From NCBI GenBank assembly GCA_017626045.1, contig JAGAJP010000007.1, positions 1 to 46,386 on the forward strand: DNA of 46,386 nucleotides, in the 5' to 3' direction. The notes below the pieces were generated by a model. That model searched no databases, was not told the origin of the DNA, and worked only from the letters and a program-made list of their open reading frames with translations. Positions 22,175 to 32,711 of this stretch are shown piece after piece. The translations under genes and the position numbers were made by a program. Every line of letters starts with the position of its first letter. The first letter of the stretch is position 1. Origin of the DNA: Muribaculaceae bacterium (GTDB lineage: Bacteria > Bacteroidota > Bacteroidia > Bacteroidales > Muribaculaceae).

Positions 22175-24931
22175 TCAAATCACAATGTTTACGATTCTTC
22201 CGGGCACGACTATAACTTTCTTGGGAGTCTTGCCGTCAAGCCATTTTTCGGCGGCGGGGTCGGCGAGCGCCGCCTTCTCCACCTGCTCTTTGTCGCTTCC
22301 GGCGGGCACCTCGATGTTGTAGCGCATCTTGCCGTTGAACTGCACGGGATATTTCACGGTGTCTTCCTTCAGTGCGTCCTCGTCCCATGCTGGCCAGGTG
22401 CTGTCGCTTACGCTACCCTCGTGGCCCAGCTCATGCCAGAACTCCTCGGCGATGTGAGGAGCAAACGGCGCGATCAGGCGCGCGAACTCGTCCATCGACT
22501 CAATGCTTACCGATTGCGGCTTGCCGAGTTCGTTGACGGCTATCATGAAGGCAGCCACCGATGTATTGAACGAGAAGTTCTCGATATCCTTGGTCACTTT
22601 CTTGATGAGAGTGTGCATTGTCTTTTTCTCCTGCGCGCTTCTCTCCATCTGTGAGCGCCTGCTGAAGATGCTCCAAAGCTTGCGGAGGAAACGGTTGACA
22701 CCGTCGATGCCGTTGGTGTCCCAAGGCTTGGACTGCTCCACGGGGCCGAGGAACATCTCGTAAAGCCTGAGGGTGTCGGCACCGTATTTCTCCACTATGA
22801 CATCGGGATTAACGACGTTGAACATAGACTTCGACATCTTCTCCACAGCGTATCCGCATACATACTTTCCGTTTTCAAGCACAAACTCGGCGTCGGCGAA
22901 GTCGGGACGCCAAGCACGGAACGCATCGAGGTCAAGAATGTCGTTGCTCACTATGTTGACGTCTACACGTATCGGCATGGTGTCGTATCCGTCAAGGAGT
23001 CCCTTGCTTACGAAAGTGTTGGTGCCTTTGACGCGGTAAACGAAATTGGTGCGACCCTGGATCATTCCCTGGTTCACGAGTTTCTTGAAAGGCTCCTTGC
23101 TTACCACGAGCCCGAGGTCGTAGAGGAACTTATTCCAGAAGCGGCTGTAGATGAGGTGACCGGTGGCGTGTTCGGCACCGCCAACGTACAGGTCCACGTC
23201 ACGCCAGTATTCGTCTGCCTCGCGGCCAACCAGTTCATTGTCGTTGTGCGGGTCCATGTAGCGCAGATAGTATGCCGAGCTACCGGCGAATCCGGGCATC
23301 GTGCACAGTTCGATGGGATATCCCTCCTTGGTCTTCCAGTTCTCGGCCCTTCCGAGCGGCGGCTCGCCGTCGGCAGTAGGCAGATAGCTGCTCACTTCAG
23401 GGAGGAGGAGCGGGAGTTCCGACTCGTCCATCAGATATGCCACTCCGTCTTTATAGTATACGGGGAAGGGCTCGCCCCAGTATCTCTGGCGAGAGAAAAT
23501 GGCGTCGCGCAGACGATAGTTTACCTTGACGCGTCCGATTCCTTTCTCGCTTATATGTTTCTTAGTCTTGGCGATAGCCTCCTTCACGCTCAGGCCGTTG
23601 AGGTCGAGGTCGGGACCGCAAGAGTTGCAGACAGTGCCCTCCTTGGCGTCGAAACTCTGCTCGCTGACATCCGCGCCTTCAATAAGGGGGATAATGGGCA
23701 GACCGAATTTCTTAGCAAAGGCATAGTCTCGTGAGTCGTGCGCCGGCACCGCCATGATGGCGCCGGTGCCGTATCCGGCGAGGACATAGTCGCTGACCCA
23801 GATAGGTATCTCTTTGCCGCTTAGCGGATTGACGGCGTATGCGCCGGTAAAGACGCCGGTTACTTTCTTGTCCATCTGGCGCTCTCGTTCGGTCTTGTGC
23901 TTTACTTCTTCGAGGTAAGCATCCACTTCCGCCTTGTGTTCGGGAGTTGTGAGCATGGCGACATATTCCGACTCGGGAGCCAGCACCATGAAAGTCACGC
24001 CAAAGACAGTGTCGGCGCGGGTGGTGAATATTTCGAGCTCCACGTCGCTGTCTTTCACCGGGAATCTCATCTCGGCACCCTCGCTTCTGCCGATCCAGTT
24101 GCGCTGGGTCTCTTTCAGCGACTCGCTCCAGGCGAGATCCGCGAGGTCGTCGAGCAGACGCGGGGCGTATGCCGACACCCTCAGGCACCACTGGCGCATC
24201 AGTTTCTGCTCCACGGGATAGCCACCTCTCACACTGAGCCCCTCGCTCACCTCGTCGTTGGCAAGGACGGTGCCGAGTTCGGGACACCAGTTCACCATCG
24301 TCTCTCCCTGGAAGGCAATGCGCCAGTTCATCAGTGTCTCGCGCTGCTCCTTCTCTGTCATGGCGTTCCATTGGTCAGCCGTCAGTTCCAGATCCTTGGA
24401 CTGCGCGGCGTGAAGACCTTCGGTTCCGTTCTTTTCGAGCCGGCTCACCAGATCGGCTATCGGGCGCGCCTTGCAGAGCTCGGTGTCGTAGTAATGGTTG
24501 AACATCTGCATGAACGCCCACTGGGTCCATTTGTAATATCCGGGGTCGCAGGTGCGCACCTCGCGGCTCCAGTCGAACGAGAATCCAATCTTGTCGAGTT
24601 GGGAGCGGTATCGTGCAATGTTGTCGGAAGTGGTCTTCTCGGGATGCTGACCGGTCTGGATGGCGTATTGCTCGGCGGGCAGGCCGTAGGCGTCATATCC
24701 CATGGGGTGCAGCACGTTGAAGCCCTGCTGACGCTTGAACCGCGCATAGATGTCGCTGGCGATGTAGCCGAGGGGATGGCCTACGTGCAGACCTGCGCCC
24801 GATGGGTAGGGGAACATGTCGAGCACATAGTATTTCGGACGGCTGCCGTCGACCGAGGTCTTGAACACTTCGTTGTCGCGCCAGTAACGCTGCCAGCGCG
24901 ATTCGATGTCTTGATGATTGTATTCTGCCAT
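22175..24931 (-). CDS. leuS: Leucyl-tRNA synthetase LeuS
   Basis: LeuS charges tRNA-Leu with leucine in the cytosol. The 918-residue class I enzyme starts with the catalytic domain including [16 protein letters not shown] (HIGH motif as HVGH, about 42-57), then the long CP1 editing domain with the threonine-rich [20 protein letters not shown] segment (about 308-327), and [12 protein letters not shown] (KMSKS, about 710-720). The anticodon-binding and C-terminal domains follow. The length is typical for Bacteroidota. No frameshift. Confidence 0.98.
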   Translation of the reverse strand: MAEYNHQDIESRWQRYWRDNEVFKTSVDGSRPKYYVLDMFPYPSGAGLHVGHPLGYIASDIYARFKRQQGFNVLHPMGYDAYGLPAEQYAIQTGQHPEKTTSDNIARYRSQLDKIGFSFDWSREVRTCDPGYYKWTQWAFMQMFNHYYDTELCKARPIADLVSRLEKNGTEGLHAAQSKDLELTADQWNAMTEKEQRETLMNWRIAFQGETMVNWCPELGTVLANDEVSEGLSVRGGYPVEQKLMRQWCLRVSAYAPRLLDDLADLAWSESLKETQRNWIGRSEGAEMRFPVKDSDVELEIFTTRADTVFGVTFMVLAPESEYVAMLTTPEHKAEVDAYLEEVKHKTERERQMDKKVTGVFTGAYAVNPLSGKEIPIWVSDYVLAGYGTGAIMAVPAHDSRDYAFAKKFGLPIIPLIEGADVSEQSFDAKEGTVCNSCGPDLDLNGLSVKEAIAKTKKHISEKGIGRVKVNYRLRDAIFSRQRYWGEPFPVYYKDGVAYLMDESELPLLLPEVSSYLPTADGEPPLGRAENWKTKEGYPIELCTMPGFAGSSAYYLRYMDPHNDNELVGREADEYWRDVDLYVGGAEHATGHLIYSRFWNKFLYDLGLVVSKEPFKKLVNQGMIQGRTNFVYRVKGTNTFVSKGLLDGYDTMPIRVDVNIVSNDILDLDAFRAWRPDFADAEFVLENGKYVCGYAVEKMSKSMFNVVNPDVIVEKYGADTLRLYEMFLGPVEQSKPWDTNGIDGVNRFLRKLWSIFSRRSQMERSAQEKKTMHTLIKKVTKDIENFSFNTSVAAFMIAVNELGKPQSVSIESMDEFARLIAPFAPHIAEEFWHELGHEGSVSDSTWPAWDEDALKEDTVKYPVQFNGKMRYNIEVPAGSDKEQVEKAALADPAAEKWLDGKTPKKVIVVPGRIVNIVI

Positions 24932-24977
24932 TTTATGCTGTTTTTATTTGTTTCTTTATGTGTTGTCGTTGAATGGG

Positions 24978-26513
24978 TCAGTGGCGGGAGTGCATCTTCT
25001 GAAGGGCGCGTCGGAGCAATCGGCTTGCCACAGGCACTTCCTCATAATATGTGACGCATAGGACATATATCGTGAGCAGAAGGGCACGGACGGAGTATGT
25101 GCCCCACATGGCGTATGGGAACTCCACCGCGCTTCCCACTACCCAGAGCACCGCCGCAAGCAGAGTGTAAAGCGCGATGCGTTTCATCGGATATGGTATG
25201 GGATAGTATCTGCGTCCGAGACAGTAACTCAGGACCATGATTCCGGCATATGCAATGAGGGCCGCCCATGCCGAGCCGATGTAGCCGTCGGGGATGCCAA
25301 TAAGAGGCACGAGCAGGAGGTTACCACCCAGCATAAGCGCAAACCCTATGAGCGACAGATACATGCCCCAGCGCGTGCGGTCGGTGAGCTTGTACCATAG
25401 CGACAGGTTGAAATATACTCCGAAGCAGAGGTCGGCTATCATCATGACGGGAACCACCTGAAGTCCCGCCCAGTAGGCCGGGGCGATGAAGTATTTGATA
25501 ATCGGGAGGAAAAACATCACTCCGAGGAAAATCGCGAGTCCGAAGACAATGAAGAACTTCATGGCGTCGGCGTATGCGCCCTTCTTGTCCTCCCCCTCGT
25601 CGCGGGCGCGGGCGAAGATGAACGGCTCGTATGCATATCGGAACGCCTGAGTGAACATCATCATCACCACGGCAATCTTGATGTTGGCGCCATAAAGCCC
25701 CACCATGGCGCGGGCGCTCTCCGGGTCGTGCGGGAAAAGGTAGGGAATAACTATCTGCCCCATTCCCTGGCTCAGGTTGCCCGCCACGCCGAGCACCAGC
25801 AGCGGCCATGAATATCTCAGCATGGCTTTGAGCAGAGTGAAGTCGCAGCGAAGGCGTGCGGCGCGCATTGCGGGAAGGAGACACGCGAGCACTACAAGCG
25901 TGCTGATGACATTGGCGAGGAAAATCCATCCGATGCCGAATGCCTCGCCTCCGAGCGGCTCATAAAACCATGATATGAGTGCCGGGGCGCTCTCCATGAT
26001 GCGCGGACATGCCAACAGGAAGAATAGGTTGAGCGCGATGTTCACGCCAATGTTCACAAACTTTATTCCGGCGAAAGTCCAAGCCTTGCGGCGGAACCTG
26101 AGATAGGCGAAGGGCAGGTTGCTGAATGCGTCGACCGCTACGGTGAGTCCCATCATCCATACATATTCCGGATGATGAGGCAGTTTTATCGCCTGCGATA
26201 TCGGATCAAGGAATACTGTTATCGCAGCGATAAACAGCAGGGAGGTGAATCCCAGCGACACGAGCGAGGTGCTGTAGACCGCATCCGGATCCTTCTCCTT
26301 GTTGGCGTATCGGAAGAAGCCGGTCTCCATGCCGTAGTTGAGAATCACTATGACCACAGCCACCATGGCGTAGAGATAGCTTACCACTCCATATTCCGTC
26401 TTTGAGAAGAGATATGTGTAGAGCGGTACGAGGCCCCAGTTTAGGAACCTTCCGATGATGCTGCTGAGGCCGTATACCGCCGTGTCCTTTACCAGCGACT
26501 TAATTCCTGCCAT
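24978..26513 (-). CDS. Polysaccharide flippase-type membrane protein (MOP superfamily)
   Basis: The 511-residue protein has about 14 hydrophobic segments spread evenly and the N-terminal pattern of the polysaccharide-transport family (SLVKDTAVYGLSSIIGRFLN, then SKTEYGVVSYLYAM). Proteins of this kind flip lipid-linked oligosaccharides across the inner membrane. It is not in an obvious glycan cluster here; its neighbours are leuS and ruvB. The substrate cannot be told from sequence. A loop with a charged stretch (ARARDEGEDKKGAYADA) lies near the middle. Confidence 0.9.
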   Translation of the reverse strand: MAGIKSLVKDTAVYGLSSIIGRFLNWGLVPLYTYLFSKTEYGVVSYLYAMVAVVIVILNYGMETGFFRYANKEKDPDAVYSTSLVSLGFTSLLFIAAITVFLDPISQAIKLPHHPEYVWMMGLTVAVDAFSNLPFAYLRFRRKAWTFAGIKFVNIGVNIALNLFFLLACPRIMESAPALISWFYEPLGGEAFGIGWIFLANVISTLVVLACLLPAMRAARLRCDFTLLKAMLRYSWPLLVLGVAGNLSQGMGQIVIPYLFPHDPESARAMVGLYGANIKIAVVMMMFTQAFRYAYEPFIFARARDEGEDKKGAYADAMKFFIVFGLAIFLGVMFFLPIIKYFIAPAYWAGLQVVPVMMIADLCFGVYFNLSLWYKLTDRTRWGMYLSLIGFALMLGGNLLLVPLIGIPDGYIGSAWAALIAYAGIMVLSYCLGRRYYPIPYPMKRIALYTLLAAVLWVVGSAVEFPYAMWGTYSVRALLLTIYVLCVTYYEEVPVASRLLRRALQKMHSRH

Positions 26514-26547
26514 TTATAGTCCAAGATTAAAAACTGTTAGCTTCTTT

Positions 26548-27576
26548 TCAGTCGAATAGGGATGCGTCTCGCGACTTCGGGTATCTGCCGAGGTGGCGGA
26601 AAGCGAGTTCCGTGACTTCTCTGCCACGAGGGGTTCGTTTCAGAAACCCTTCCTTGATCAGGAAAGGCTCGTAGACCTCCTCGATAGTGCCGCTGTCCTC
26701 GCCAAGCGCGGTAGCTATGGTGGAGAGCCCCACGGGACCTCCGCCGAACTTGTCGATGATGGTGACGAGAATCTTGTTGTCTATTTCGTCAAGTCCGTGG
26801 GTGTCGATGTTCAGCGCCTCCAGAGCTACTTTCGCGGTCTTGAGGTCGACCTGTCCGTTGCCCATCACCATCGCGAAATCTCGCACACGGCGCAGAAGGG
26901 CGTTTGCGATACGCGGGGTTCCTCGGCTGCGCATCGCGATCTCAAGGGCCGCATCGTCGGAGATGGGAGTCTTGAGAAGTCTCGCGGATCGCTTCACGAT
27001 TCCTCGGAGCACCTCATGGTCGTAGTATTCCAGATGACAGTTGATGCCGAAACGCGCGCGCAGAGGGGCGGTAAGAAGGCCGCTCCTCGTGGTGGCCCCG
27101 ATGAGTGTGAAGGGAGAGATTGTGAGCTGCACCGATTTAGCTCCCGGACCCTTGTCGAGAAGGATGTCGATTCTGTAGTCTTCCATCGCGGAGTACAGGT
27201 ATTCCTCTACGATAGGGTGCAGTCGGTGGATCTCGTCGATGAAAAGCACATCGTGCGGCTCCAGGCTCATGAGGATACCGGCGAGGTCGCCGGGCTTGTC
27301 GAGCACCGGGCCGCTCGTCACCTTGAACCCCACATTGAGTTCGTTTGCCATGATGTTGCTCAGGGTTGTCTTTCCGAGACCCGGAGGACCGTGGAGCAAG
27401 GTGTGGTCGAGGGCCTCGCCGCGCATCCGAGCCGCCTGAACGAACACGCGGAGATTTGCGACGATTTTATCCTGGCCGCTGAAGTCATCGAACGACAGCG
27501 GCCTGAGCGCCTTCTCTATGTCGCGGTCGCTTCCCAACGGAGCGGCCTCGCTTCCATGAATGTCAAATTCCGGCAT
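26548..27576 (-). CDS. ruvB: Holliday junction branch migration helicase RuvB
   Basis: RuvB is the hexameric AAA+ motor that drives branch migration with RuvA during recombination. The 342-residue protein has LRPLSFDDFSGQDKIVANLR (about 26-45), Walker A GPPGLGKTTLSNIMA (about 64-78), Walker B FIDEIHRLHP (about 115-124), sensor 1 IGATTRSGLLTAPLRARFG (about 163-181) and a C-terminal winged helix (EPFLIKEGFLKRTPRGREVT). The length is usual. No ruvA is in the window. Confidence 0.98.
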   Translation of the reverse strand: MPEFDIHGSEAAPLGSDRDIEKALRPLSFDDFSGQDKIVANLRVFVQAARMRGEALDHTLLHGPPGLGKTTLSNIMANELNVGFKVTSGPVLDKPGDLAGILMSLEPHDVLFIDEIHRLHPIVEEYLYSAMEDYRIDILLDKGPGAKSVQLTISPFTLIGATTRSGLLTAPLRARFGINCHLEYYDHEVLRGIVKRSARLLKTPISDDAALEIAMRSRGTPRIANALLRRVRDFAMVMGNGQVDLKTAKVALEALNIDTHGLDEIDNKILVTIIDKFGGGPVGLSTIATALGEDSGTIEEVYEPFLIKEGFLKRTPRGREVTELAFRHLGRYPKSRDASLFD

Positions 27577-27601
27577 TATCTGTACTGCTTGGGAAATGCT
27601 G

Positions 27602-28897
27602 TCAGTCTTTCACCGATATGAGGTAATAACTCTTCTTTCCTCTCTGGGCGAGGATGTATTTGCCGCCAAGAAGGAGGTCTGTGCCTACGGTCATCGCGGG
27701 GTCGGTCACCTTCTCCTTGTTGATGCTAACGCCATTGCCCTGGATCATCTTGCGCGCTTCCGCCTTTGAGGGGAACACGGCAGTGTCAACGGCGAGGAAA
27801 TCGAGGACGGGAATGCCTTCCTCAAGCTTTTTGCGTGAAATCTCGAAACGGGGAACACCCTCGAAAATATCGAGCAGAGTCTGCTCGTCGAGCGCGTGCA
27901 GTTCCTCGACCGCGCTGTTGCTGAAGAGTATCTTGCTGGCAGCCACGGCGGCATCGTAAGCCTCTCTGCCATGCACCATGACGGTGACTTCCTCGGCGAG
28001 TCTCTTCTGGAGAGGCCTCATGCCGGGATCTTTGGCATGTTCGGCGGCGAGAGCCTCGATTTCCTCGCGTGAGAGGAAAGTGAATATCTTCAGATATTTC
28101 TCGGCGTCGGCGTCACCTACATTGAGCCAGAACTGATAGAACTTGTAGGGAGAAGTGTAGCGGGCGTCGAGCCAGATGTTTCCACTCTCCGTCTTACCGA
28201 ACTTGCCGCCGTCGGCCTTTGTGATCAGGGGGCATGTGAGTGCGTATGCCTCGCCTCCGAGTTTGCGGCGGATAAGTTCTGTTCCTGTGGTTATGTTTCC
28301 CCACTGGTCGCTGCCACCAAGCTGGAGACGGCATCCCTTGCTTTCGTAAAGGTGCATGAAGTCATATCCCTGGAGGAGCTGATATGTGAATTCGGTGAAG
28401 CTCAGGCCGTCGCGAGCCTCGCCGTTGAGACGTTTCTGTACGCTGTCTTTCGCCATCATGTAGTTGACGGTAATGTGCTTGCCGATTTCGCGTGCGAAGT
28501 CGAGGAATGAGAATTCCTTCATCCAGTCGTAGTTGTTGACGAGTTCCGCCCTGTTGGGGGCGTCGCTTTCGAAGTCGAGGAATCGGGACAGCTGTTTTTT
28601 GATTGCTTCCTGATTGTGGCGCAGTGTTGCCTCGTCGAGCAGGTTGCGCTCGGCGCTCTTGCCGGAGGGGTCGCCGATCATGCCTGTTGCACCACCGATG
28701 AGTGCAAGGGGCTTGTGGCCGCACCTCTGGAAGTGGCGCAACATCATCACGCCGCACAGGTGACCTATGTGAAGTGAGTCTGCCGTTGGGTCGATGCCGA
28801 GGTAGGCAGTTGTCATTTCTTTATTCAGTTGCTCTTCGGTGCCGGGCATGATGGAATGTATCATGCCGCGCCATGTAAGTTCTTCGATGAAATTCAT
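27602..28897 (-). CDS. tyrS: Tyrosyl-tRNA synthetase TyrS
   Basis: TyrS charges tRNA-Tyr. The 431-residue class I enzyme has [20 protein letters not shown] (HIGH as HIGH, about 32-51 in this start), [30 protein letters not shown] and [13 protein letters not shown] (KFGKS-type loop). The C-terminal S4 RNA-binding domain is present ([20 protein letters not shown]). I prefer the ATG at 28897 ([11 protein letters not shown]), which matches the usual N-terminus; an upstream in-frame ATG at 28912 adds five residues. Confidence 0.97.
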   Translation of the reverse strand: MNFIEELTWRGMIHSIMPGTEEQLNKEMTTAYLGIDPTADSLHIGHLCGVMMLRHFQRCGHKPLALIGGATGMIGDPSGKSAERNLLDEATLRHNQEAIKKQLSRFLDFESDAPNRAELVNNYDWMKEFSFLDFAREIGKHITVNYMMAKDSVQKRLNGEARDGLSFTEFTYQLLQGYDFMHLYESKGCRLQLGGSDQWGNITTGTELIRRKLGGEAYALTCPLITKADGGKFGKTESGNIWLDARYTSPYKFYQFWLNVGDADAEKYLKIFTFLSREEIEALAAEHAKDPGMRPLQKRLAEEVTVMVHGREAYDAAVAASKILFSNSAVEELHALDEQTLLDIFEGVPRFEISRKKLEEGIPVLDFLAVDTAVFPSKAEARKMIQGNGVSINKEKVTDPAMTVGTDLLLGGKYILAQRGKKSYYLISVKD

Positions 28898-28924
28898 ATT
28901 ATTGCAGTTCAAAATTATTAATTC

Positions 28925-29896
28925 TCAATTTCCCAAAAAGGTCTCCATAGTGGTTCCCACAGCCTCGAGGGTTTCGCGGGATATGCAGTCCATGTTGTCG
29001 GCGGTGGTGTGCCAGCCGCTGAAAAAGCCGGAGTCCTCGCGATAGTCGATGATGTCGATGGCGGGGATTCCCCCTTTTATGAGTTCGACATGGTCATCGT
29101 TTACCGCCGAGCCCATACGGTTTACGAACATCGCGCTATGCCCCAGAGACGCCGCTGTTGCCCATATCTTGTCGGCAAGGGCGGGGGCTGCCTGCTGGGA
29201 GAAATATTCGCGCATGAAAGTGGCTCCGTGTGCTCCCACCATGTCGAGAAGAATAGCCGTCTGCGGCATATAGCCTTCCACCGGAGGATGATTCACGAAA
29301 TATCGGGCACCCATAGCCCAGCTTTCGTCGTTGTTTTCCGTACCCCAGTCCTCGGCGTCACACAGGAGGATGTCGATGCCGTGGGAGATGTGCCCCTCTC
29401 CGGCGAGGCGGGCGAGTTCGAGCAGCACTCCGACGCCGCTGGCTCCGTCGTTGGCTCCGTCAATCGGGGTTTTATGAAGCGCGGGGTCGGGGTCGTTGTC
29501 GGCCCAGGGACGAGTATCCCAGTGGGCGAGAAGGAGAGTGCGCTTCTCTGCTTCCGGATTGAATCTCGCGAATATGTTGCGCATGGGGATGCGTGTGCCG
29601 TCGAAAGTGGTGAGTTCTGCTTTCTGCTCCATGACTTCGGCACCGAATCCTTTCAGTCGCGACGCGAGCCAGTCGCCACACGCCCGGTGAGCGGGAGTTC
29701 CGGGCACACGCGGACCGAACGACACCTGTCGGACGATGTTGGCGTATGCGCTGTCGGCTGAAAAGAACCGTGTCTGCGTTGTCTTGCTGTCGGGCGTGAC
29801 GGCTGCGGAGTCCCGGCTCTCTTTCCTTCCGGCGCCGCATGACAGGAGCAAAGTTGCGGCAAGCGTGGATGACACCAGTGTTCTTATGATGTTCAT
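28925..29896 (-). CDS. M28-family lipoprotein, glutaminyl-peptide cyclotransferase-like
   Basis: Enzymes of this kind form N-terminal pyroglutamate on secreted peptides or act as aminopeptidases. The 323-residue protein has a lipoprotein signal (LAATLLLSCGAG, lipobox Cys at about 20), so it should be anchored in the periplasm or outer membrane. The M28 fold follows: LLLAHWDTRPWADNDPDPAL (about 120-139, first metal ligands), GANDGASGVGVLLELAR (about 146-162), LLCDAEDWGTENN (about 177-189), QTAILLDMVGAHGATF (about 211-226) and a late SGFFSGWHTTADNMD with His. Spacing of HWD, D, E, D and H fits QC-type enzymes. Pyroglutamate formation is common on T9SS cargo, which would fit, but is inferred. 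Confidence 0.9.
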   Translation of the reverse strand: MNIIRTLVSSTLAATLLLSCGAGRKESRDSAAVTPDSKTTQTRFFSADSAYANIVRQVSFGPRVPGTPAHRACGDWLASRLKGFGAEVMEQKAELTTFDGTRIPMRNIFARFNPEAEKRTLLLAHWDTRPWADNDPDPALHKTPIDGANDGASGVGVLLELARLAGEGHISHGIDILLCDAEDWGTENNDESWAMGARYFVNHPPVEGYMPQTAILLDMVGAHGATFMREYFSQQAAPALADKIWATAASLGHSAMFVNRMGSAVNDDHVELIKGGIPAIDIIDYREDSGFFSGWHTTADNMDCISRETLEAVGTTMETFLGN

Positions 29897-29989
29897 TTTT
29901 TTACAAATCGCTTTATTCGCACAAAATTAGTAAAAAAAAAGCGAATATGCAAGAAAGGGGATATGGGCGACGTCATCGGAACGCGCTGT

Positions 29990-30019
29990 AAAAGAAAAGA
30001 GGTCGACTCACGTCGACCT
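29990..30019 (-). terminator. Intrinsic terminator with a GTGA tetraloop
   Basis: Bases 30000-30007 (aggtcgac) pair with 30012-30019 (gtcgacct); on the minus strand the loop is GTGA and the sequence continues CTTTTCTTTT. It ends transcription coming from pgi, or from a small RNA at 30160-30098. Confidence 0.75.
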
Positions 30020-30097
30020 AATTCCTTTAATTCAAACAACAATAACAACTTTTTCAGAACGCTTATAGCAGTAAAAACTATCAATCAAATTTTGGTT

Positions 30098-30159
30098 GTA
30101 ACTCCCGGGTTGGCTCAAGCCTCGGTGGGCTCCGCCACCCGGTTGTCTGTCTGAGTTAC
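30098..30159 (-). ncRNA. Candidate structured RNA (three-way junction)
   Basis: Outer arms 30098-30104 (gtaactc) and 30153-30159 (gagttac) are perfectly complementary. Inside, 30105-30110 (ccgggt) pair with 30137-30142 (acccgg), enclosing a ggc/gcc hairpin (30112-30121) and a ggtgg/ccgcc or ggtgg/ccacc hairpin (30124-30139). One side has a ten-base unpaired stretch (ttgtctgtct on the plus strand). The terminator at 29990-30019 favours the minus strand, giving an RNA of about 170 bases; the fold itself works on both strands. I do not recognise a family. It shares ctcggtgggct with the dispersed repeat at 1089, so a repeat origin is an alternative. Confidence 0.4.
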
Positions 30160-30252
30160 GCTCTATAAACACGTCTGAAAGGTCGAATGTTCATGTGTTT
30201 AAATTCTATTATGCACAATTAACGTTTATTTAATATATGCAATAATTTTGTA

Positions 30253-31593
30253 TTATTTCAGCCTTGCCTGAATGGCTGCGGTCTCCTTTTCATAGCCGGG
30301 CTTGCCGAGGAGCGCGAACATGTTTTTCTTGTACGCCTCCACACCGGGCTGGTTGAAAGGATTCACTCCGAGAATATAGCCGGATATGCCACAAGCCTTC
30401 TCGAAGAAGTAGATGAGCTGTCCAAGGGTGTCCTCGTCGAGTCGAGCGATTTCTATCTTGAGGTTGGGGACGCCGCCGTCGACGTGTGCAATCTGAGTGC
30501 CGAGCTCTGCCATCTTGTTGACTTCATCCACGCGCTTGCCGGCAAGGAAGTTGAGGCCGTCAAGGTTCTGCTCGTCGCTCGGGATGACTTTCTCGAGTTC
30601 AGGAGCTTTGACAGAGATCACTGTCTCGAAGATGGTACGTTCGCCGTCCTGTATCCACTGGCCCATGGAATGGAGGTCGGTGGTGAAGTCCACGCTTGCC
30701 GGGAAAATGCCTTTGCCGTCTTTGCCCTCGCTCTCTCCGTAGAGCTGTTTCCACCATTCTCCGAAATAGTGGAGCTTGGGGTTGAAGTTTACGAGAATCT
30801 CAGTCTTCTTGCCGCTGCGGTATAGGGCGTTGCGCATGCGGGCATACGTCTCCGCGATGTTCTCGGCTCCGTTTGCCATTGTCTCCTTCTCCATTTTAGC
30901 GGCACCTTCCACGAACTTCTTGATGTCGAAGCCCGCCACGGCGATAGGAAGAAGTCCTACGGGAGTGAGAACGGAGAAGCGGCCGCCAACGTTGTCGGCG
31001 ATTACGAAAGTCTCGTATCCTTCCTGAGTTGCGAGAGTGCGGAGGGCGCCTTTTTTAGCGTCGGTGATTGCTACGATGAGTTCTTTTGCAGCTTCCTTGC
31101 CTACAGCCTCTTCGAGCTGAGTCTTGAGAAGACGGAATGCGATGGCGGGTTCGGTGGTGGTGCCGGACTTGGAAATCACCACGATGCCGAATTTCTTTCC
31201 CTTGAGGAACTCCTGCAGCTCGGCTGTGTAGTCTTCACCGATGTTCTGACCGGCGAAGAGCACTTTTGTGCCGGTGGCGGCGGGGTCCATGAAGTCGGAG
31301 AAGCAGTTGCTGAGTGCGCTTATCACAGCCTTGGCGCCAAGATAGCTGCCGCCGATGCCGATGCACACCACATAGTCGCACTTAGACCTGAGGCGCTCGG
31401 CTGTTTTGTTGATGCTGTCGATGAGGTCGCTGTCGATTTCTCCGGGAAGTCTTACCCAGCCCAGGAAGTCGTTGCCGGCGGCTCTTCCGGTGTTGACGTC
31501 TTCCAGAGCCTCGGCGGCTGCGCCGGCAAGACCCTTGTACTGTTCGCAGGCGAATTTCTCAGCCTGTGTGATGTCTAAACTAATGGCTTTCAT
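30253..31593 (-). CDS. pgi: Glucose-6-phosphate isomerase Pgi
   Basis: Pgi interconverts glucose-6-phosphate and fructose-6-phosphate. The 446-residue protein has the short form common in Bacteroidota and Firmicutes: [20 protein letters not shown] (about 73-92), [19 protein letters not shown] (about 136-154), [19 protein letters not shown] (about 199-217) and the late [20 protein letters not shown] segment (about 293-312). The conserved [19 protein letters not shown] near the C-terminus carries the catalytic Lys. The 356-base gap downstream holds the candidate RNA and terminator described separately. Confidence 0.97.
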   Translation of the reverse strand: MKAISLDITQAEKFACEQYKGLAGAAAEALEDVNTGRAAGNDFLGWVRLPGEIDSDLIDSINKTAERLRSKCDYVVCIGIGGSYLGAKAVISALSNCFSDFMDPAATGTKVLFAGQNIGEDYTAELQEFLKGKKFGIVVISKSGTTTEPAIAFRLLKTQLEEAVGKEAAKELIVAITDAKKGALRTLATQEGYETFVIADNVGGRFSVLTPVGLLPIAVAGFDIKKFVEGAAKMEKETMANGAENIAETYARMRNALYRSGKKTEILVNFNPKLHYFGEWWKQLYGESEGKDGKGIFPASVDFTTDLHSMGQWIQDGERTIFETVISVKAPELEKVIPSDEQNLDGLNFLAGKRVDEVNKMAELGTQIAHVDGGVPNLKIEIARLDEDTLGQLIYFFEKACGISGYILGVNPFNQPGVEAYKKNMFALLGKPGYEKETAAIQARLK

Positions 31594-31617
31594 GTTTGAT
31601 TGTTTTTGCCTTTGAGG

Positions 31618-31647
31618 GCCCCTCTGCCGAGAGAGACCCCGAGGGGC
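31618..31647. other. GC-rich hairpin between gpsA and pgi
   Basis: Bases 31618-31624 (gcccctc) pair with 31641-31647 (gaggggc); an inner ctct/agag stem is an alternative. No T run follows on either strand, so it is not a standard terminator. It could stabilise or attenuate the gpsA-pgi transcript. Confidence 0.4.
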
Positions 31648-31694
31648 ATATGGTTAAAGGATTTATTGGGTTCTATTTACTCTATTGTGGTTTA

Positions 31695-32711
31695 CTAAGC
31701 GAAAGTTTCCGCGAGAGTCTTCATGGCTCGTCGGGCGTTGGCGCCTTGATAAAGCACGCTGTATACCATCTCCAGAATCGGCATGTCCACTCCGAGTCCC
31801 GGACGCTGGTTTATCTCGCGAATGCATTTGGTGCCGTAGTAGCCTTCAGCCACCATGCTCATCTCCATCATTGCCACCTTCACGCTATAGCCTTTGCCTA
31901 TCATTGATCCGAAATTATGGTTTCGGGAGAAGCGGCTGTAGGCGGTCACGAGGAGGTCGCCGAGATATGCCGAGAGGTCAATGTCGCGCGGCATCGGGGA
32001 AATGGTGTCGACAAACTTCCGCATCTCCCTGATAGCGTTGCTCACGAGCATAGCCATGAAATTGTCGCCCGCCTTCATGCCGTTGACCATTCCGGCGGCT
32101 ATTGCATACACGTTTTTCAGCACGGCGGCGTATTCAATACCGTCGACGTCGTCGGAGATGATTGTCTTCATCTTGTCTGAGGCTATGCGCGATGCGAACA
32201 AACGGGCGTTGTCGGTGTCGCGGCAACCGATGGTGAGATAGCTGAGGTGTTCGAGCGCCACTTCCTCGGCGTGGCACGGACCTCCGATTACCAGCATCCT
32301 GTCGCGCGGCACCCCGCATTGCTGCTCGAAATAGTCTGTGACGATCATATTCCGGTCTGGCACGATGCCTTTCACTGCCGACACAATGTATTTGTCTGAT
32401 ATGTCGGCAGTGAGTTTGCTGATTTCCGGCAGGAAGTATGGAGAGGGCAGTGCAATCACAAGCGCGTCGGCGTTTTCCGCCGCCTCGTTTATGTCTGCCG
32501 TGAGGTCTATTCTGTCGGTGTCGAAACTGACATCGGTGAGATAGGTCGGGTTATGTCCCAATTTCCGGAACTCCTCGATCTTCTCCTCGCTGCGCATATA
32601 CCAGCCGATGCGGTCGCAGTTTTTCAGCAGGAGCTTGGCGAGGGCTGTTGCCCAGCTTCCTCCGCCTATCACCGCAATGCGACCTATGGACTCTGTCTCG
32701 CTCATGGTCAT
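31695..32711 (-). CDS. gpsA: NAD(P)-dependent glycerol-3-phosphate dehydrogenase GpsA
   Basis: GpsA reduces dihydroxyacetone phosphate to sn-glycerol-3-phosphate for phospholipid synthesis. The 338-residue protein has [20 protein letters not shown] (about 12-31, Rossmann glycine motif), [22 protein letters not shown] (about 110-119), [20 protein letters not shown] (about 142-161) and [20 protein letters not shown] (about 195-214, with the catalytic Lys). The substrate-binding [18 protein letters not shown] follows. It overlaps lysS by ATGA, so the two form one translated pair. Confidence 0.97.
   Translation of the reverse strand: MTMSETESIGRIAVIGGGSWATALAKLLLKNCDRIGWYMRSEEKIEEFRKLGHNPTYLTDVSFDTDRIDLTADINEAAENADALVIALPSPYFLPEISKLTADISDKYIVSAVKGIVPDRNMIVTDYFEQQCGVPRDRMLVIGGPCHAEEVALEHLSYLTIGCRDTDNARLFASRIASDKMKTIISDDVDGIEYAAVLKNVYAIAAGMVNGMKAGDNFMAMLVSNAIREMRKFVDTISPMPRDIDLSAYLGDLLVTAYSRFSRNHNFGSMIGKGYSVKVAMMEMSMVAEGYYGTKCIREINQRPGLGVDMPILEMVYSVLYQGANARRAMKTLAETFA

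Noticed and set aside
30098..30159. A tRNA or a known riboswitch
   Set aside because: The fold lacks an anticodon arm and a T arm, and I find no match to the riboswitch cores I know. It is left as an unassigned structure.
31618..31647. Terminator between gpsA and pgi
   Set aside because: The stem is good but no run of Ts follows on either strand, so I list it only as a hairpin.
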